DNA of 64,000 bases. It comes from Niveispirillum irakense DSM 11586 (lineage in GTDB: Bacteria; Pseudomonadota; Alphaproteobacteria; Azospirillales; Azospirillaceae). The stretch spans positions 372,001 to 436,000 of the forward strand of contig NZ_KE386933.1 in assembly GCF_000429645.1 (NCBI RefSeq), given 5' to 3'. Each line of letters opens with the position of its first letter. The first letter of the stretch is position 1. Made by a program: the position numbers and the translations under genes. Positions 17,272 to 26,561 of the stretch are shown here, piece after piece. The notes beneath the pieces were generated by a model, which was given only the letters and a program-made list of their open reading frames with translations, did not search any database and had not been told where the DNA came from.

Positions 17272-17987
17272 GTGGTGGGCGCATACAGGCATTGCCGGCT
17301 TCGGCGACGGCTGATCTGGAGGCCACGCTGGGCCATGTTTTCGGCAACCGCCTGCTGCTGACCGAAGCACTGACCCACCCGTCCATGGGCGGGCTGGATC
17401 GCCGGAGCGCCGGCAAGGGCTATGAACGGCTGGAATTTCTGGGTGACCGGGTGCTGGGGCTGGTGGTGGCGGAATGGCTGCTGGAACGGTTTCCCAGTGA
17501 GCCGGAGGGCGCGCTGGCCCGCCGCCTGACGGCGCTGGTCCGGGCCGAGGCGCTGGTGGTGGTGGCGGAGAAGATCGGCCTTGGCGCCCATCTGCTGCTG
17601 TCCCCTGGTGAGCAGGGCAGCCAGGGCGGCATCAAGCCCGCCATCCTGGCCGATGCGTGCGAGGCGGTGATCGGCGCGCTCTATCTGGATGCTGGTTTGG
17701 AGGCGGCAAAACGCTTTATCCGGCGGCATTGGGATGCCCCGCTGGAGAAGGCCCGCGCCGCACCCCCGCAGGACCCGAAGACCGGCCTTCAGGAATGGGC
17801 GCTGGCGCGCGGGCTCGCTTTGCCGCTTTATGAGGATATTGGCCGCACCGGCCCGGACCATGCGCCCCTCTTCCAGGTGCGGGTGACGGTGGCGGGGTTT
17901 GACCCCGTTACCGCCAGCGGCCCGTCCAAACGGGCGGCGGAAAAAGCCGCCGCCGATGAATTGCTTCGTATTGCCAGGACCCGATGA
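17268..17987 (+). CDS. rnc: Ribonuclease III
   Basis: RNase III cuts double-stranded RNA, including rRNA precursors. The 239-residue protein has the signature YERLEFLGDRVLGLVVAEWL (catalytic acidic residues, about 50-70), then ILADACEAVIGALYLDAGLEAA with the second catalytic Asp and Glu (about 125-145) and a C-terminal double-stranded RNA-binding domain (about 165-237: KTGLQEWALARGLALPLYE and SGPSKRAAEKAAADELL in outline). It overlaps lepB and era by ATGA on both sides. The lepB-rnc-era order is widely conserved. Confidence 0.95.
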   Translation: MSGGRIQALPASATADLEATLGHVFGNRLLLTEALTHPSMGGLDRRSAGKGYERLEFLGDRVLGLVVAEWLLERFPSEPEGALARRLTALVRAEALVVVAEKIGLGAHLLLSPGEQGSQGGIKPAILADACEAVIGALYLDAGLEAAKRFIRRHWDAPLEKARAAPPQDPKTGLQEWALARGLALPLYEDIGRTGPDHAPLFQVRVTVAGFDPVTASGPSKRAAEKAAADELLRIARTR

Positions 17988-18958
17988 CCGACAACAACGA
18001 CGATATTGTTTCCCGCTTTCTGTCCGGACAGGACACGTCCCCCGACGCGCCCCCGCCGCCGGAAAATCCGCGCTGCGGCTTCGTGGCGCTGGTGGGCGCC
18101 CCCAATGCCGGGAAATCGACGCTGCTGAACGCGCTGGTCGGGTCCAAGATTTCCATCGTCAGCCCCAAGGTGCAGACGACGCGGTCCCGTGTGCTGGGCA
18201 TCGGGACGGAAGGGGACAGCCAGATCCTTTATGTGGACACACCCGGCATCTTCACGCCCAAGAAGCGGCTGGAACGCGCCATGGTCGCCGCCGCCTGGCA
18301 AGGCGCAACGGATGCCGATCTGGTGGCCGTGCTGTTCGATGCCAGCCAGAAGCGGATTGACGATGACACGCTGGGCATTGTCGAACGGCTGAAGGAAGCC
18401 GGTCGCACCGCCATCCTGGTGCTGAACAAGATCGACCTGATCAAGCGGGAACGGTTGCTGGAACTGGCGCAGCAATTCGCCGCCCATGGCATCTTCACCG
18501 ATACGTTCATGGTCTCGGCTTTGACGGGCGATGGTCTGCCCGGGCTGCTGAAATACATTGCCGGTACCCTGCCGGCGGGCCCTTGGCTGTACCCGGCAGA
18601 CCAGCTTTCCGACATGCCGGAACGGCTGCTGGCGGCGGAAGTGACGCGCGAGAAGCTGTTCCTTCAGCTTCACCAGGAAGTGCCCTATGCCACCACTGTG
18701 GAAACGGAAAGCTGGGAGGAGTTCGAGAATGGCTCCGTCCGCATTTCCCAGGTGGTCTATGTCCAGCGTGACAGCCAGAAAGCCATCATCCTGGGCAAGG
18801 GCGGTTCCCGCATCAAGTCCATCTCCATGGCGGCCCGGCAGGAACTGGCCAGCATGCTGGACCGGCCGGTCCATCTGATGCTGTTCCTGAAGGTGCGGGA
18901 GAACTGGTCGGAAGACCCGGACCAGTACGAGGCCTGGGGCCTGGATTTCAATGCCTGA
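17984..18958 (+). CDS. era: GTPase Era
   Basis: Era is a 30S ribosome assembly GTPase that binds the 3' end of 16S rRNA. The 324-residue protein has G1 VGAPNAGKSTLLNALVG (about 41), G3 YVDTPGIF, G4 VLNKIDL, and a C-terminal KH domain containing ILGKGGSRIKSISMAARQEL (about 265-285). An N-terminal extension of about 30 residues rich in Asp and Pro precedes the G domain, a feature of several alphaproteobacterial Era proteins. It closes the cluster; 112 bases without a clear terminator separate it from paoA. Confidence 0.95.
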   Translation: MTDNNDDIVSRFLSGQDTSPDAPPPPENPRCGFVALVGAPNAGKSTLLNALVGSKISIVSPKVQTTRSRVLGIGTEGDSQILYVDTPGIFTPKKRLERAMVAAAWQGATDADLVAVLFDASQKRIDDDTLGIVERLKEAGRTAILVLNKIDLIKRERLLELAQQFAAHGIFTDTFMVSALTGDGLPGLLKYIAGTLPAGPWLYPADQLSDMPERLLAAEVTREKLFLQLHQEVPYATTVETESWEEFENGSVRISQVVYVQRDSQKAIILGKGGSRIKSISMAARQELASMLDRPVHLMLFLKVRENWSEDPDQYEAWGLDFNA

Positions 18959-19070
18959 TCGGCTTTGATTATTGCCTGATCCCGCAAATAGCCCCTAGCG
19001 GTGCAACCTCGCCCCGCCGGTCCCGTTGTCCTTGGCGAACAAGGATATCGGACAAAGATCGGAGGATGCG

Positions 19071-19754
19071 ATGCGGGATCACCCCTGCCAGCACCCGCCT
19101 GGCCCCCTGCCGGGCCAGGTATCACGGCGCGCGGTATTGATGACGGGGGCGGCCGGGCTGGCCGCCGCCAATCTGGCCAGCCCGCGGGCGGGTGGGGCCG
19201 TACCGCCCGCCGCGCCGGCGACAGGGGCGGGCCCTGCGTCGCCCCCGGTTCCCGTCCGTTTCACGCTGAATGGCAAGCCGGTTGCGCTTGATCTGGACCC
19301 GCGCGTCACCTTGCTGGACGCGCTGCGTGACCGGCTGCACCTGACCGGCAGCAAGAAAGGCTGTGACCAGGGCCAGTGCGGCGCCTGCACCGTCATTGTG
19401 GATGGTCGCCGCATCAATAGCTGCCTGACGCTGGCCGTGATGAATGAGGGGGCGGAGGTCACCACCATCGAGGGGCTGGGCACGCCGGAGAACCTGCACC
19501 CGATGCAGGCGGCCTTTGTGGCGCATGATGGCTATCAGTGCGGCTATTGCACGCCGGGGCAAATCTGTTCCGCTGTCGCCATGCTGCAGGAGATCAAGGA
19601 CGGCATCCCCAGCCATGCCACTGAAGACCTGGAAAGTGTCGCCTTCTCCGATACAGAAGTGCGGGAGCGGATGTCCGGCAATATCTGTCGCTGTGCAGCC
19701 TATCCCAACATCGTTGCCGCCATCCGCGACGTGGCCGATGGGGTGCCGTCATGA
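19071..19754 (+). CDS. paoA: Aldehyde oxidoreductase, [2Fe-2S] subunit (PaoA-like)
   Basis: This 227-residue subunit passes electrons within a periplasmic molybdenum hydroxylase. A Tat signal ([19 protein letters not shown], about 18-36) precedes a plant-type ferredoxin domain with [24 protein letters not shown] and a second helical [2Fe-2S] domain with [13 protein letters not shown] and [16 protein letters not shown] 19071 follows GGAGGA by 4 bases; a TTG further upstream was rejected. The stop overlaps paoB by ATGA. As the only subunit with a signal, it would carry the folded complex through the Tat pore. The symbol follows E. coli PaoABC and rests on overall architecture. Confidence 0.85.
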   Translation: MRDHPCQHPPGPLPGQVSRRAVLMTGAAGLAAANLASPRAGGAVPPAAPATGAGPASPPVPVRFTLNGKPVALDLDPRVTLLDALRDRLHLTGSKKGCDQGQCGACTVIVDGRRINSCLTLAVMNEGAEVTTIEGLGTPENLHPMQAAFVAHDGYQCGYCTPGQICSAVAMLQEIKDGIPSHATEDLESVAFSDTEVRERMSGNICRCAAYPNIVAAIRDVADGVPS

Positions 19755-20707
19755 GGGCGTTCACCTATCAGCGGGCGGAAAGCCCGCAAGAGGCCGCCGC
19801 TGCCGTGGCGGCCCGGCCCGATGCCCGCTTTATCGCCGGCGGCACCAACCTGCTGGATCTGATGAAGGTGGATGTGGAACGGCCGGGCCATCTGGTCGAT
19901 ATCTCCCGCCTGGGGCTGGACCAGATCAACGCGACGCCAGAGGGCGGGCTGCGCATCGGCGCCTTTTTCCGCAATACCGATCTGGCATCGCACCCCCAGG
20001 TGCGGCGCGATTATGCCGTGCTGTCGCGGGCCTTGCTGGCCGGCGCGTCCGGACAGTTGCGCAATATGGCGACGACGGGCGGTAACCTGCTGCAACGGTC
20101 CCGCTGCCCCTATTTTTACGACACGGCCATGCCCTGTAACAAACGCGCCCCCGGTTCCGGCTGCGCGGCGCTGGAAGGGTTCAGCCGCAATCTGGCGATC
20201 CTGGGTGTCTCCAACCAGTGCATCAGCCAGCACCCGTCCGATATGGCCGTGGCCATGCGGCTGCTGGATGCGGTGGTGGAAACCGTAGATGCGGATGGGA
20301 CCCGTCGCGATATCCCGATTGCCGATTTCCATCGCCTGCCGGGGGAGACCCCGCATATCGAAACTGTGCTGAACCATGGGGAATTGATCACGGCCGTGCG
20401 GCTGCCGGCCCCGCTGGGCGGGCACCATTCCTACCGCAAGGTGCGCGACCGCGCCTCTTATGCTTTCGCATCCGTGTCGGTGGCGATGGTCCGGGGCGAT
20501 GGCGTGCAGCGCATTGCCTTCGGCGGTATCGGCACCAAGCCCTGGCGGGTGGAGGCGGCAGAAGCCCTGTCCAGCCCCGATGCCATCGCCGATCAGGTGC
20601 TGGCCGATGCCCGCCCCACGGATGAGAACCGCTTCAAACTGGCCCTGGTGCGGCGGACATTGACCGCCGCCCTGGCCGACCACCCTGCCGGGGAGGGGAC
20701 ACGATGA
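19751..20707 (+). CDS. paoB: Aldehyde oxidoreductase, FAD subunit (PaoB-like)
   Basis: A 318-residue FAD-binding subunit of the xanthine dehydrogenase family. [20 protein letters not shown] and the region [19 protein letters not shown] are the FAD-binding motifs; the CO-dehydrogenase flavoprotein C-terminal domain follows from about residue 215. Between them is an insertion with four cysteines ([28 protein letters not shown]), as in E. coli PaoB, where these bind an extra [4Fe-4S] cluster. This insertion is good evidence that the enzyme is PaoABC-like rather than a purine dehydrogenase. It overlaps both neighbours by ATGA. Confidence 0.85.
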   Translation: MRAFTYQRAESPQEAAAAVAARPDARFIAGGTNLLDLMKVDVERPGHLVDISRLGLDQINATPEGGLRIGAFFRNTDLASHPQVRRDYAVLSRALLAGASGQLRNMATTGGNLLQRSRCPYFYDTAMPCNKRAPGSGCAALEGFSRNLAILGVSNQCISQHPSDMAVAMRLLDAVVETVDADGTRRDIPIADFHRLPGETPHIETVLNHGELITAVRLPAPLGGHHSYRKVRDRASYAFASVSVAMVRGDGVQRIAFGGIGTKPWRVEAAEALSSPDAIADQVLADARPTDENRFKLALVRRTLTAALADHPAGEGTR

Positions 20708-22941
20708 AATTCGATAAAGCCGCCGGTCCCAATCCGACCGATGCCAAGAAAATCATCGGTCAGCCGCATGACCGGTTGGACGGGCCGCTGAAAGTGGCCG
20801 GTCGCGCCCGCTACGCCTATGAGTTTCATGACGAAGCGCCGAACGCGGCCTATGGCTTCATCTTAGGCGCCGGCATCGCCAAGGGCCGGATCACCGCCCT
20901 GGATGTCGCGGCGGCGGAGAAGGCGCCCGGTGTCCTGCTGGTGATGACGCATGAGAACGCGCCAAAACAGCGCTTCAAGCCCGGCGAATCGTCTCCGCAA
21001 CTCCATAACCCGGAGATTTACCATTACGATCAGGCCATCGCCTTTGTGGTGGCGGAAACGTTCGAGCAAGCCCGCGCCGCCGCCCGGCTGATCCGGGTGG
21101 ACTATAGTCGGGAAGTGGGCAGCTACGATCTGGATAAGGCGCGCGCAACCGCGACCGTTCCCACCCATTATAATGGCGACAACAGCGATACGGCTGTGGG
21201 CGACCTTGACGCGGCCCTGGCATCCGCCCCGGTGACGCTGGAGGTGGAATATCGCACCCCGTCGCAAAGCCATGCGATGATGGAGCCGCATGCGACCATG
21301 GCCCTGTGGGAAGGCGACCGGCTGACCGTTTACACGGCCCACCAGATGCTGCATTGGGCAAAGCGCGATATCGCCAACACGCTGGGCATCCCGCAAAGCC
21401 GGGTGCGGGTGGTCAGCAATTATGTCGGCGGTGGATTCGGGTCCAAGCTGGTCGGCTATGGCGACCTCACCCTGTCGGCCCTGGCGGCCCGGCAATTGGG
21501 CCGACCGGTGAAGGTGGCGCTGACCCGCGCACAGATTTTCAACCACACCTCCCAGCGCTCTGCCACCATCCAGCGCATCCGGCTGGGGGCGGGCCGCGAC
21601 GGAAGGCTGACCGCGATTGCGCATGAAGACTGGTCCGGTAACTTGCCGCCGGAACGGGCGGGCAATACCGGTGCGCCGTCGGAAAACGCCTGTTTCCAGA
21701 CACGGTTGCTTTACGCCGGGGCCAACCGGATGACGGCGACGCGCCAGGCCCGGCTCGACCTCGCCCCCGGCTATGCCATGCGCGCACCGGGGGAGGCGGT
21801 CGGGCTGCTGGCCCTGGAAAATGCGATGGATGAGATGGCGGAGAAGCTGGGCCTGGACCCGGTGGAGTTTCGCATCCTGAACGATATCCAGCATGACCCC
21901 GAAGTCGGCCCAGAACGTCCCTTTTCCAACCGGCGGCTGGTGGAATGCCTGCGCCTGGGGGCGGAGCGGTTCGGCTGGAACCGGCGTAACCCCAAGCCGG
22001 GCCAGATGCGGGACGGGGATTGGCTGATCGGTTATGGCGTGGCATCCGCCATCCGGGACAATCTGGTCACCGCGTCCCACGCGCGGGTCCGGCTGTTACC
22101 GGGCGGGCGGCTGCGGGTGGAATCGGCCATGACCGATATCGGCACGGGCAGCTACACCATCATGGGCCAGACGGCGGCGGAGATGCTGGGCCTGCCCCTG
22201 TCGGCGGTAGAGGTCCGGCTGGGCGATACAAACTTCCCCGAGGCTGCCGGTTCCGGTGGCTCCTGGGGGGCGAACAGCGCCACCTCTGGCGTCTATGCTG
22301 CCTGCATGGCGCTGCGGGCCAAGCTGGCGGCGCGGGCTGGCGTCAATGCCGAGGGGGTGAGCTTTGCCGATGGCCATCTGGTTTCCGATGGCCGGCGGGT
22401 GCCGCTGGCCGATCTGGCGCAAGACCAGGAAATCCAGGCTGAGGCGGGAATCGAGTTTGGCGATCTGACAAAGACATTCGCCCAGGCCAGCTTTGGTGCC
22501 CATTTCTGTGAGGTGGGGGTGGACCGCTATACGGCGGAAGTGCGGGTTCGCCGCATGCTGACCGTCGCCTCCTGCGGGCGAATCCTCAACCCCAAGACGG
22601 CCCGCAGCCAGTGCCTGGGTGGCATGACCATGGGAATCGGCGCAGCGCTGATGGAGGAACTGGTCGTCGATAAGCGCCTGGGCTTCTTCGTCAACCATGA
22701 TCTGGCCGAATATCATGTGCCGGTCCATGCCGACATTCCCGATCTCGACGTGATTTTCCTGGAAGGGGATGAAGACGCAAATTCCTCCCCCCTGAAGGCC
22801 CGCGGCGTGGGGGAGTTGGGGATTTGCGGGGTCGGTGCCGCTGTCACCAACGCCATCTACAATGCCACCGGCGTGCGGGTGCGCGATTATCCGGTGACGC
22901 TGGACAAATTGCTGGAGGGGATGCCCATCCCCACGATCTGA
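20704..22941 (+). CDS. paoC: Aldehyde oxidoreductase, molybdenum-cofactor subunit (PaoC-like)
   Basis: The 745-residue catalytic subunit binds molybdenum cofactor and oxidises aldehydes to acids. It shows the aldehyde oxidase/xanthine dehydrogenase a/b hammerhead domain (about 15-130), [42 protein letters not shown], the MPT-binding [19 protein letters not shown] and the C-terminal [21 protein letters not shown] with the catalytic glutamate. Loss of such enzymes in E. coli makes cells sensitive to aromatic aldehydes; the same role is inferred here. No PaoD-like cofactor-insertion chaperone follows. A perfect inverted repeat starts two bases after the stop. Confidence 0.88.
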   Translation: MKFDKAAGPNPTDAKKIIGQPHDRLDGPLKVAGRARYAYEFHDEAPNAAYGFILGAGIAKGRITALDVAAAEKAPGVLLVMTHENAPKQRFKPGESSPQLHNPEIYHYDQAIAFVVAETFEQARAAARLIRVDYSREVGSYDLDKARATATVPTHYNGDNSDTAVGDLDAALASAPVTLEVEYRTPSQSHAMMEPHATMALWEGDRLTVYTAHQMLHWAKRDIANTLGIPQSRVRVVSNYVGGGFGSKLVGYGDLTLSALAARQLGRPVKVALTRAQIFNHTSQRSATIQRIRLGAGRDGRLTAIAHEDWSGNLPPERAGNTGAPSENACFQTRLLYAGANRMTATRQARLDLAPGYAMRAPGEAVGLLALENAMDEMAEKLGLDPVEFRILNDIQHDPEVGPERPFSNRRLVECLRLGAERFGWNRRNPKPGQMRDGDWLIGYGVASAIRDNLVTASHARVRLLPGGRLRVESAMTDIGTGSYTIMGQTAAEMLGLPLSAVEVRLGDTNFPEAAGSGGSWGANSATSGVYAACMALRAKLAARAGVNAEGVSFADGHLVSDGRRVPLADLAQDQEIQAEAGIEFGDLTKTFAQASFGAHFCEVGVDRYTAEVRVRRMLTVASCGRILNPKTARSQCLGGMTMGIGAALMEELVVDKRLGFFVNHDLAEYHVPVHADIPDLDVIFLEGDEDANSSPLKARGVGELGICGVGAAVTNAIYNATGVRVRDYPVTLDKLLEGMPIPTI

Positions 22942-22943
22942 GA

Positions 22944-22978
22944 CCAGCCTGTCAAAGGTTAGACCTTTGACAGGCTGG
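22944..22978. repeat. Perfect 16-bp inverted repeat after paoC
   Basis: CCAGCCTGTCAAAGGT and its exact reverse complement are separated by only TAG. RNA from either strand would form a very stable hairpin right after the paoC stop codon. There is no T tract on either side, so it is not a classical terminator; it may stabilise the pao mRNA 3' end or be a remnant of a mobile element end. Confidence 0.8.
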
Positions 22979-23069
22979 CGGCCGCCAGCCTGGCGCGTGC
23001 ACCGTGCAGCCAAACTGCCGGAGGCAGCGCCCGGCGATTAAGGGGTTTGCTATCAAGAGCCTGAAAATG

Positions 23070-23106
23070 GAAAAGGCGCCGCGGTTAAAACCGCCGGCGC
23101 CTTTTT
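23070..23106 (-). terminator. Rho-independent terminator of rpmE
   Basis: Read on the minus strand, a GC stem (GGCGCC plus a second AACCGC/GCGGTT block with one bulged base) is followed by a T run. It lies about 20 bases beyond the rpmE stop. The plus strand also has TTTTT after the stem, so it may act for paoC transcripts as well. Confidence 0.75.
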
Positions 23107-23127
23107 CACAGGACCCGTTTAACAGGC

Positions 23128-23349
23128 TTACTTCAGGCCGAAGCTCTGGAAGCGCTTGTTGAACTTGGCGATCTGCCCGCCCGTGTCCAGCAGCTTCTGG
23201 ACGCCGGTCCAGGCCGGGTGGGACTTCGGGTCGATGTCCAGGCGCAGCGTGTCGCCGGCCTTGCCCATGGTGGAACGGGTCTTGAACGAGGTGCCGTCGG
23301 TCATGATGACGGTGATCTCGTGGTAGTCGGGATGGATATCGGTCTTCAT
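23128..23349 (-). CDS. rpmE: 50S ribosomal protein L31
   Basis: A 73-residue L31 protein: start [27 protein letters not shown] and HPAWTG are the family pattern. The zinc-binding cysteines of the C+ type are absent, so this is a C-minus type L31, which does not act as a zinc store. It is a single-gene unit with its own strong promoter upstream (23378-23406) and terminator downstream. Confidence 0.95.
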   Translation of the reverse strand: MKTDIHPDYHEITVIMTDGTSFKTRSTMGKAGDTLRLDIDPKSHPAWTGVQKLLDTGGQIAKFNKRFQSFGLK

Positions 23350-23377
23350 GGTCGGCAGTCCTCAAAACGAAGCCGGG

Positions 23378-23406
23378 CTTATATACAATCGGGCGCGGAC
23401 TGACAA
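23378..23406 (-). promoter_or_regulatory. Sigma-70-type promoter of rpmE
   Basis: On the minus strand: -35 TTGTCA, 17-bp spacer, -10 TATAAG. The -10 box ends 28 bases before the rpmE ATG, leaving a short leader. Confidence 0.7.
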
Positions 23407-23538
23407 CCCCATCCCGCATTGCTGTAACGCAAAGCAGGGTTGGGCTGCGACCGGCGTGCCTGTTGCCCTTCACGCTCGCAGCGGTTACCACGAGCGCCGG
23501 GTGATTGCCACCCGCTTTTCCGACCGGGGAGCCGACCC

Positions 23539-25356
23539 TTGGCTTTAGATGACCGTCAACGTTCCGCTGTTTTGCCCGAACAGGATGCCGCTGCCCGGCG
23601 CGACCTGAAGCCATTGCGCATGCTCTGGCCCTTCCTGCGCCCTTATCGGCGGCAGATGGCGGGGGCCACGCTGGCGCTTATTGTGTCGGCTGGAACGGTA
23701 TTGGGATTAGGGCAGGGGCTGCGCGCCCTGGTCGATCATGGCTTCACGGCCGGGAACGCCGATCTGCTGAACCAGGCACTACTGGTGCTGCTGGTGGTGA
23801 TCGTGCTGATGGCCGTGTCCACCTTCTCGCGCTTCTACCTCGTCTCCTGGGTTGGGGAGCGGATGGTGGCGGATATGCGCCGCCGGGTGTTCGACCATCT
23901 GCTGACGCTGTCGCCGTCTTTTTATGAGACGACGCGGACGGGCGAGATCATGTCTCGCCTGACCGCCGATACGACGCTGCTGCAGCAGGTGATCGGGACC
24001 AGCGTTTCCATCGCACTGCGCAATATCCTGTCGCTGATCGGTGGCATTGTGCTGATGGCACTGACCAGTGCCAAGCTGACGGGGCTTGCCCTGCTGGTGG
24101 TGCCGCTGGTGGTGGCCCCCATCATCATTTTCGGTCGCAAGGTCCGCCGGCTCAGCCGCGCCAGCCAGGATGCGGTGGCCGATGTCGGCAGCGCGGTCGA
24201 CGAGGTGCTGGGCGGTATCCGCACGGTGCAGGCGTTCGGCCATGAAACCTGGGAGCGGGAGCGATTCGCCAGCCGGGTGGAAAAGGCGGTCGAGGTCGCG
24301 CTTCACCGTATCCGGGCGCGGTCCTGGCTGACCATGCTGGTGATCGTGCTGGTTTTCGGCGCCATCGGTCTGGTCCTGTGGGTGGGTGGCCATGATGTGA
24401 TCGATGGCCGCATCAGCGGGGGTGAGCTTTCCGCCTTCGTCTTTTATGCCGTGCTGGTGGCGGGTGCCGTGGGCGCCCTGTCGGAAGTGGCCAGCGATCT
24501 GGCCCGCGCCGCCGGGGCCACGGAACGCTTGTTCGATCTGCTGGCCACGGTGCCGGATATCCGGCCGCCTGCCAGCCCGCTGCCCTTGCCGCAGCCGCCC
24601 CGCGGGGCCGTGGCTTTTGAGAATGTACGGTTCAACTATCCCGCCCGCCCGGCCGAATCGGCCCTGGGTGGCTTGACCCTGACCGTGGCGCCGGGGGAAA
24701 CGGTTGCGCTGGTCGGCCCCAGCGGGGCCGGCAAGACCACGATCTTCCAGTTGCTGCTGCGGTTTTATGATCCACAGCAGGGCATCATCCGTCTGGATGG
24801 GGTGGATATCGCCAAGGCCGATCCGGCCGATGTGCGCGCCCGTATCGGCATCGTGCCGCAGGATCCGGTGATCTTCTCCACCAACGCCATGGAAAATATC
24901 CGCTATGGCCGGCCGGATGCCAGCGATGCGGAGGTGCGCGAGGCGGCCCACGCTGCCAACGCGCTGTCCTTCCTGGAAGCGCTGCCCGACGGGTTCAACA
25001 CCTTCCTGGGGGAAAAGGGCGTGCGCCTGTCCGGTGGGCAGCGTCAGCGCATTGCCATTGCCCGCGCCATCCTGCGCAACCCACCGCTTTTGTTGCTGGA
25101 CGAGGCAACCTCGGCCCTGGATGCGGAAAGCGAACGTGCCGTGCAGCAGGCGCTGGATGGGCTGATGCGCGACCGCACGACGCTGATCATCGCCCACCGC
25201 CTGTCCACCATCGTCAATGCCGACCGCATCGTGGTGCTGGACAAAGGCCAGGTGGAGGCGATTGGCCGGCACGAGGAGCTGATCCGCCAGGATGGTCTTT
25301 ATGCGAGACTGGCAGCCTTGCAGTTCGACCAGCCGCATGGCGGTGTGCTGGCATAA
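23539..25356 (+). CDS. ABC transporter, fused permease and ATPase (ABCB/MsbA-like exporter)
   Basis: A 605-residue half-transporter that would act as a homodimer. The N-terminal ABC membrane domain (about 30-320) has six helices and the FYETTRTGEIMSRLTADTTLLQ coupling segment. The ATPase (about 355-590) has Walker A LVGPSGAGKTTIFQLL, Q loop GIVPQDPVIFS, signature RLSGGQRQRIAIARAIL, Walker B LLLLDEATSALDAESE and switch His IIAHRLST. Lipid or multidrug export is the usual role; the substrate cannot be told. The start is uncertain: TTG 23539 has GGGGAG seven bases before it and gives a family-like start, while no suitable ATG exists. A repeat element begins at its stop codon. Confidence 0.85.
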   Translation: MALDDRQRSAVLPEQDAAARRDLKPLRMLWPFLRPYRRQMAGATLALIVSAGTVLGLGQGLRALVDHGFTAGNADLLNQALLVLLVVIVLMAVSTFSRFYLVSWVGERMVADMRRRVFDHLLTLSPSFYETTRTGEIMSRLTADTTLLQQVIGTSVSIALRNILSLIGGIVLMALTSAKLTGLALLVVPLVVAPIIIFGRKVRRLSRASQDAVADVGSAVDEVLGGIRTVQAFGHETWERERFASRVEKAVEVALHRIRARSWLTMLVIVLVFGAIGLVLWVGGHDVIDGRISGGELSAFVFYAVLVAGAVGALSEVASDLARAAGATERLFDLLATVPDIRPPASPLPLPQPPRGAVAFENVRFNYPARPAESALGGLTLTVAPGETVALVGPSGAGKTTIFQLLLRFYDPQQGIIRLDGVDIAKADPADVRARIGIVPQDPVIFSTNAMENIRYGRPDASDAEVREAAHAANALSFLEALPDGFNTFLGEKGVRLSGGQRQRIAIARAILRNPPLLLLDEATSALDAESERAVQQALDGLMRDRTTLIIAHRLSTIVNADRIVVLDKGQVEAIGRHEELIRQDGLYARLAALQFDQPHGGVLA

Positions 25357-25513
25357 TACCAACCCGCCTTGAGTTTGACTCATGGCAGATTGGTATCGGC
25401 GGCGACTGCCGCCGCGCGGCTTGTGCCGCGTTAGCCAAGCCAACGCATGTTGGCGCCGGCGCCTGAGGCCGTCGAAGGGTTGACCAAGGGTCAATCATTC
25501 GGCGGATTGGTAT
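25356..25513. repeat. Structured intergenic repeat, copy A
   Basis: The segment is bounded by near-perfect inverted ends (ATACCAACCCGCC at 25356-25368 and GGCGGATTGGTAT at 25501-25513, 12 of 13 complementary) and has an internal ATTGGTAT at 25389-25396. Inside are smaller palindromes (GGCGGCGACTGCCGCC, GCGCGGC-TT-GTGCCGCG, GGCGCCGGCGCC). The second copy at 36907-37032 shares exact blocks with the same spacing when this copy is read on the minus strand. It looks like a REP/MITE-type non-coding element. Confidence 0.65.
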
Positions 25514-25557
25514 AAGGCGCATCGTTTCTCCACCCAGCGAGAGTAACGATTGCCCAT

Positions 25558-25590
25558 GAAAAAAGGCGCCCCGCACCGGGGGCGCCTTTT
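25558..25590 (-). terminator. Rho-independent terminator of the Gly/Glu-repeat protein gene
   Basis: An 8-bp stem GGCGCCCC/GGGGCGCC flanked by A and T tracts; on the minus strand it ends in a run of at least six T. It lies 20 bases beyond the stop codon of the gene at 25610-26440. Confidence 0.8.
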
Positions 25591-25609
25591 CCACGATAAC
25601 GCTGTCGCG

Positions 25610-26440
25610 TCAGCGGATACGCGACAGGGCCAACTGGGCCTTGGAGGCCTGGACCTGAAGCGCGTCGACGGTCACCGGCAGGCTGGCCGGACGCTTGGCG
25701 GTGGGATAGGCCTTTACCAGCAGGTCGATCGCCGCCTTCACATCGGCGGAAACCTCGCCGCCCGCCTTGGTCAGCGCAGCGGCGCGGTCCTTGGCGGCGA
25801 TAGCGAAGCCATAGCCGTCCAGGTACGGCTCGAACTCTTCCACAGCGGCGGCGGAGCGGTACTGGCGGGCGCCGCGGTCAATCATGTCGGCCAGCAGCTT
25901 GGCCTGAATGGCCTTCGGGCTGGCCTTGGAGGTCGGGGCCTTGGCGGCGGTGGCTTCCAGTGCCGTCAGCACCTTCTTGGCCGCGGCTTCCACGTCGGCA
26001 ACCGGCGCCTTGTTCAGCGCCAGTTCCGACGCCTTCTCCATGTCCGCCTGGAAGGGGGCCGCACCCTGTGCGGTGAAAACCGGCTCCAGATCGATATAGA
26101 TCTCCGAGATCGGGTGGGCGAACATCTCGCCGGCGGCCTGGGTCTCGCCTTCCTTATAGGCGGCAAGACCGGCATGGTAATGCGCTGCCGTCACGTCCAG
26201 CGCGGAGATGAAGGCGACGGGATCCTTGGCGGCCTGTTCCGGGGAGACGCCGGCCTCGCCGCCTTCGCCACCCTCACCCCCTTCACCGCCCTCGCCACCA
26301 TGGGCGACCTGCAGGGCCAGCCCGGTGGCATCGGCATGCAGGGCGGTGATCGGATCGGCGGCGCTGGCACTGGCTGCCGGCACGGTGCCGGCAAGGACGG
26401 AAAGACCAATGCCGACCCACAGTCGCGGACGAATAATCAT
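25610..26440 (-). CDS. Periplasmic helical protein with Gly-Gly-Glu repeats, unknown function
   Basis: A 276-residue protein with a clear Sec signal peptide (basic start, hydrophobic core, AASASA-A cleavage near residue 27). A repeat of Gly-Glu-Gly units (about residues 49-63) follows, then an almost wholly helical, Ala-rich remainder. The segment HYHAGLAAYKEGETQAAGEMFAHPISEIYIDLEP (in outline) recalls imelysin/EfeO-like periplasmic iron-related proteins, but this is a weak resemblance. The gene is divergent from a PiuC-type iron-dependent hydroxylase across a Fur-like palindrome, which supports but does not prove an iron link. It has its own terminator. Confidence 0.65.
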   Translation of the reverse strand: MIIRPRLWVGIGLSVLAGTVPAASASAADPITALHADATGLALQVAHGGEGGEGGEGGEGGEAGVSPEQAAKDPVAFISALDVTAAHYHAGLAAYKEGETQAAGEMFAHPISEIYIDLEPVFTAQGAAPFQADMEKASELALNKAPVADVEAAAKKVLTALEATAAKAPTSKASPKAIQAKLLADMIDRGARQYRSAAAVEEFEPYLDGYGFAIAAKDRAAALTKAGGEVSADVKAAIDLLVKAYPTAKRPASLPVTVDALQVQASKAQLALSRIR

Positions 26441-26505
26441 GCGGGGAACCCTCTGCCATTTGTTGCCATTGAAGCGGCTGCGACCGTGCCACGTGATTTA
26501 GGTCA

Positions 26506-26522
26506 TTGCAAGTCATTCGCAA
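26506..26522. promoter_or_regulatory. Fur-like palindrome between divergent iron-related genes
   Basis: TTGCAAGTCATTCGCAA is an interrupted palindrome (12 of 17 positions symmetric, with TTGC/GCAA ends perfect). It resembles TTGC-N9-GCAA sites bound by Fur-family regulators in alphaproteobacteria. It lies 40 bases before the PiuC-type gene and 66 bases before the divergent start, where one operator could control both. Confidence 0.4.
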
Positions 26523-26561
26523 TTGAAATCTGATAACCAGCCTAACCTTTGTGGAGCCATC

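Noticed and set aside
23779..25494. 571-codon minus-strand open frame opposite the ABC exporter
   Set aside because: Antisense to an intact ABC transporter with all motifs; no family features in the shadow.
26240..26300. Short direct repeat in the Gly/Glu-rich protein as a possible CRISPR-like or satellite array
   Set aside because: The repeat is in frame inside a coding region and encodes a Gly-Glu-Gly stretch; units are too short and have no spacers.
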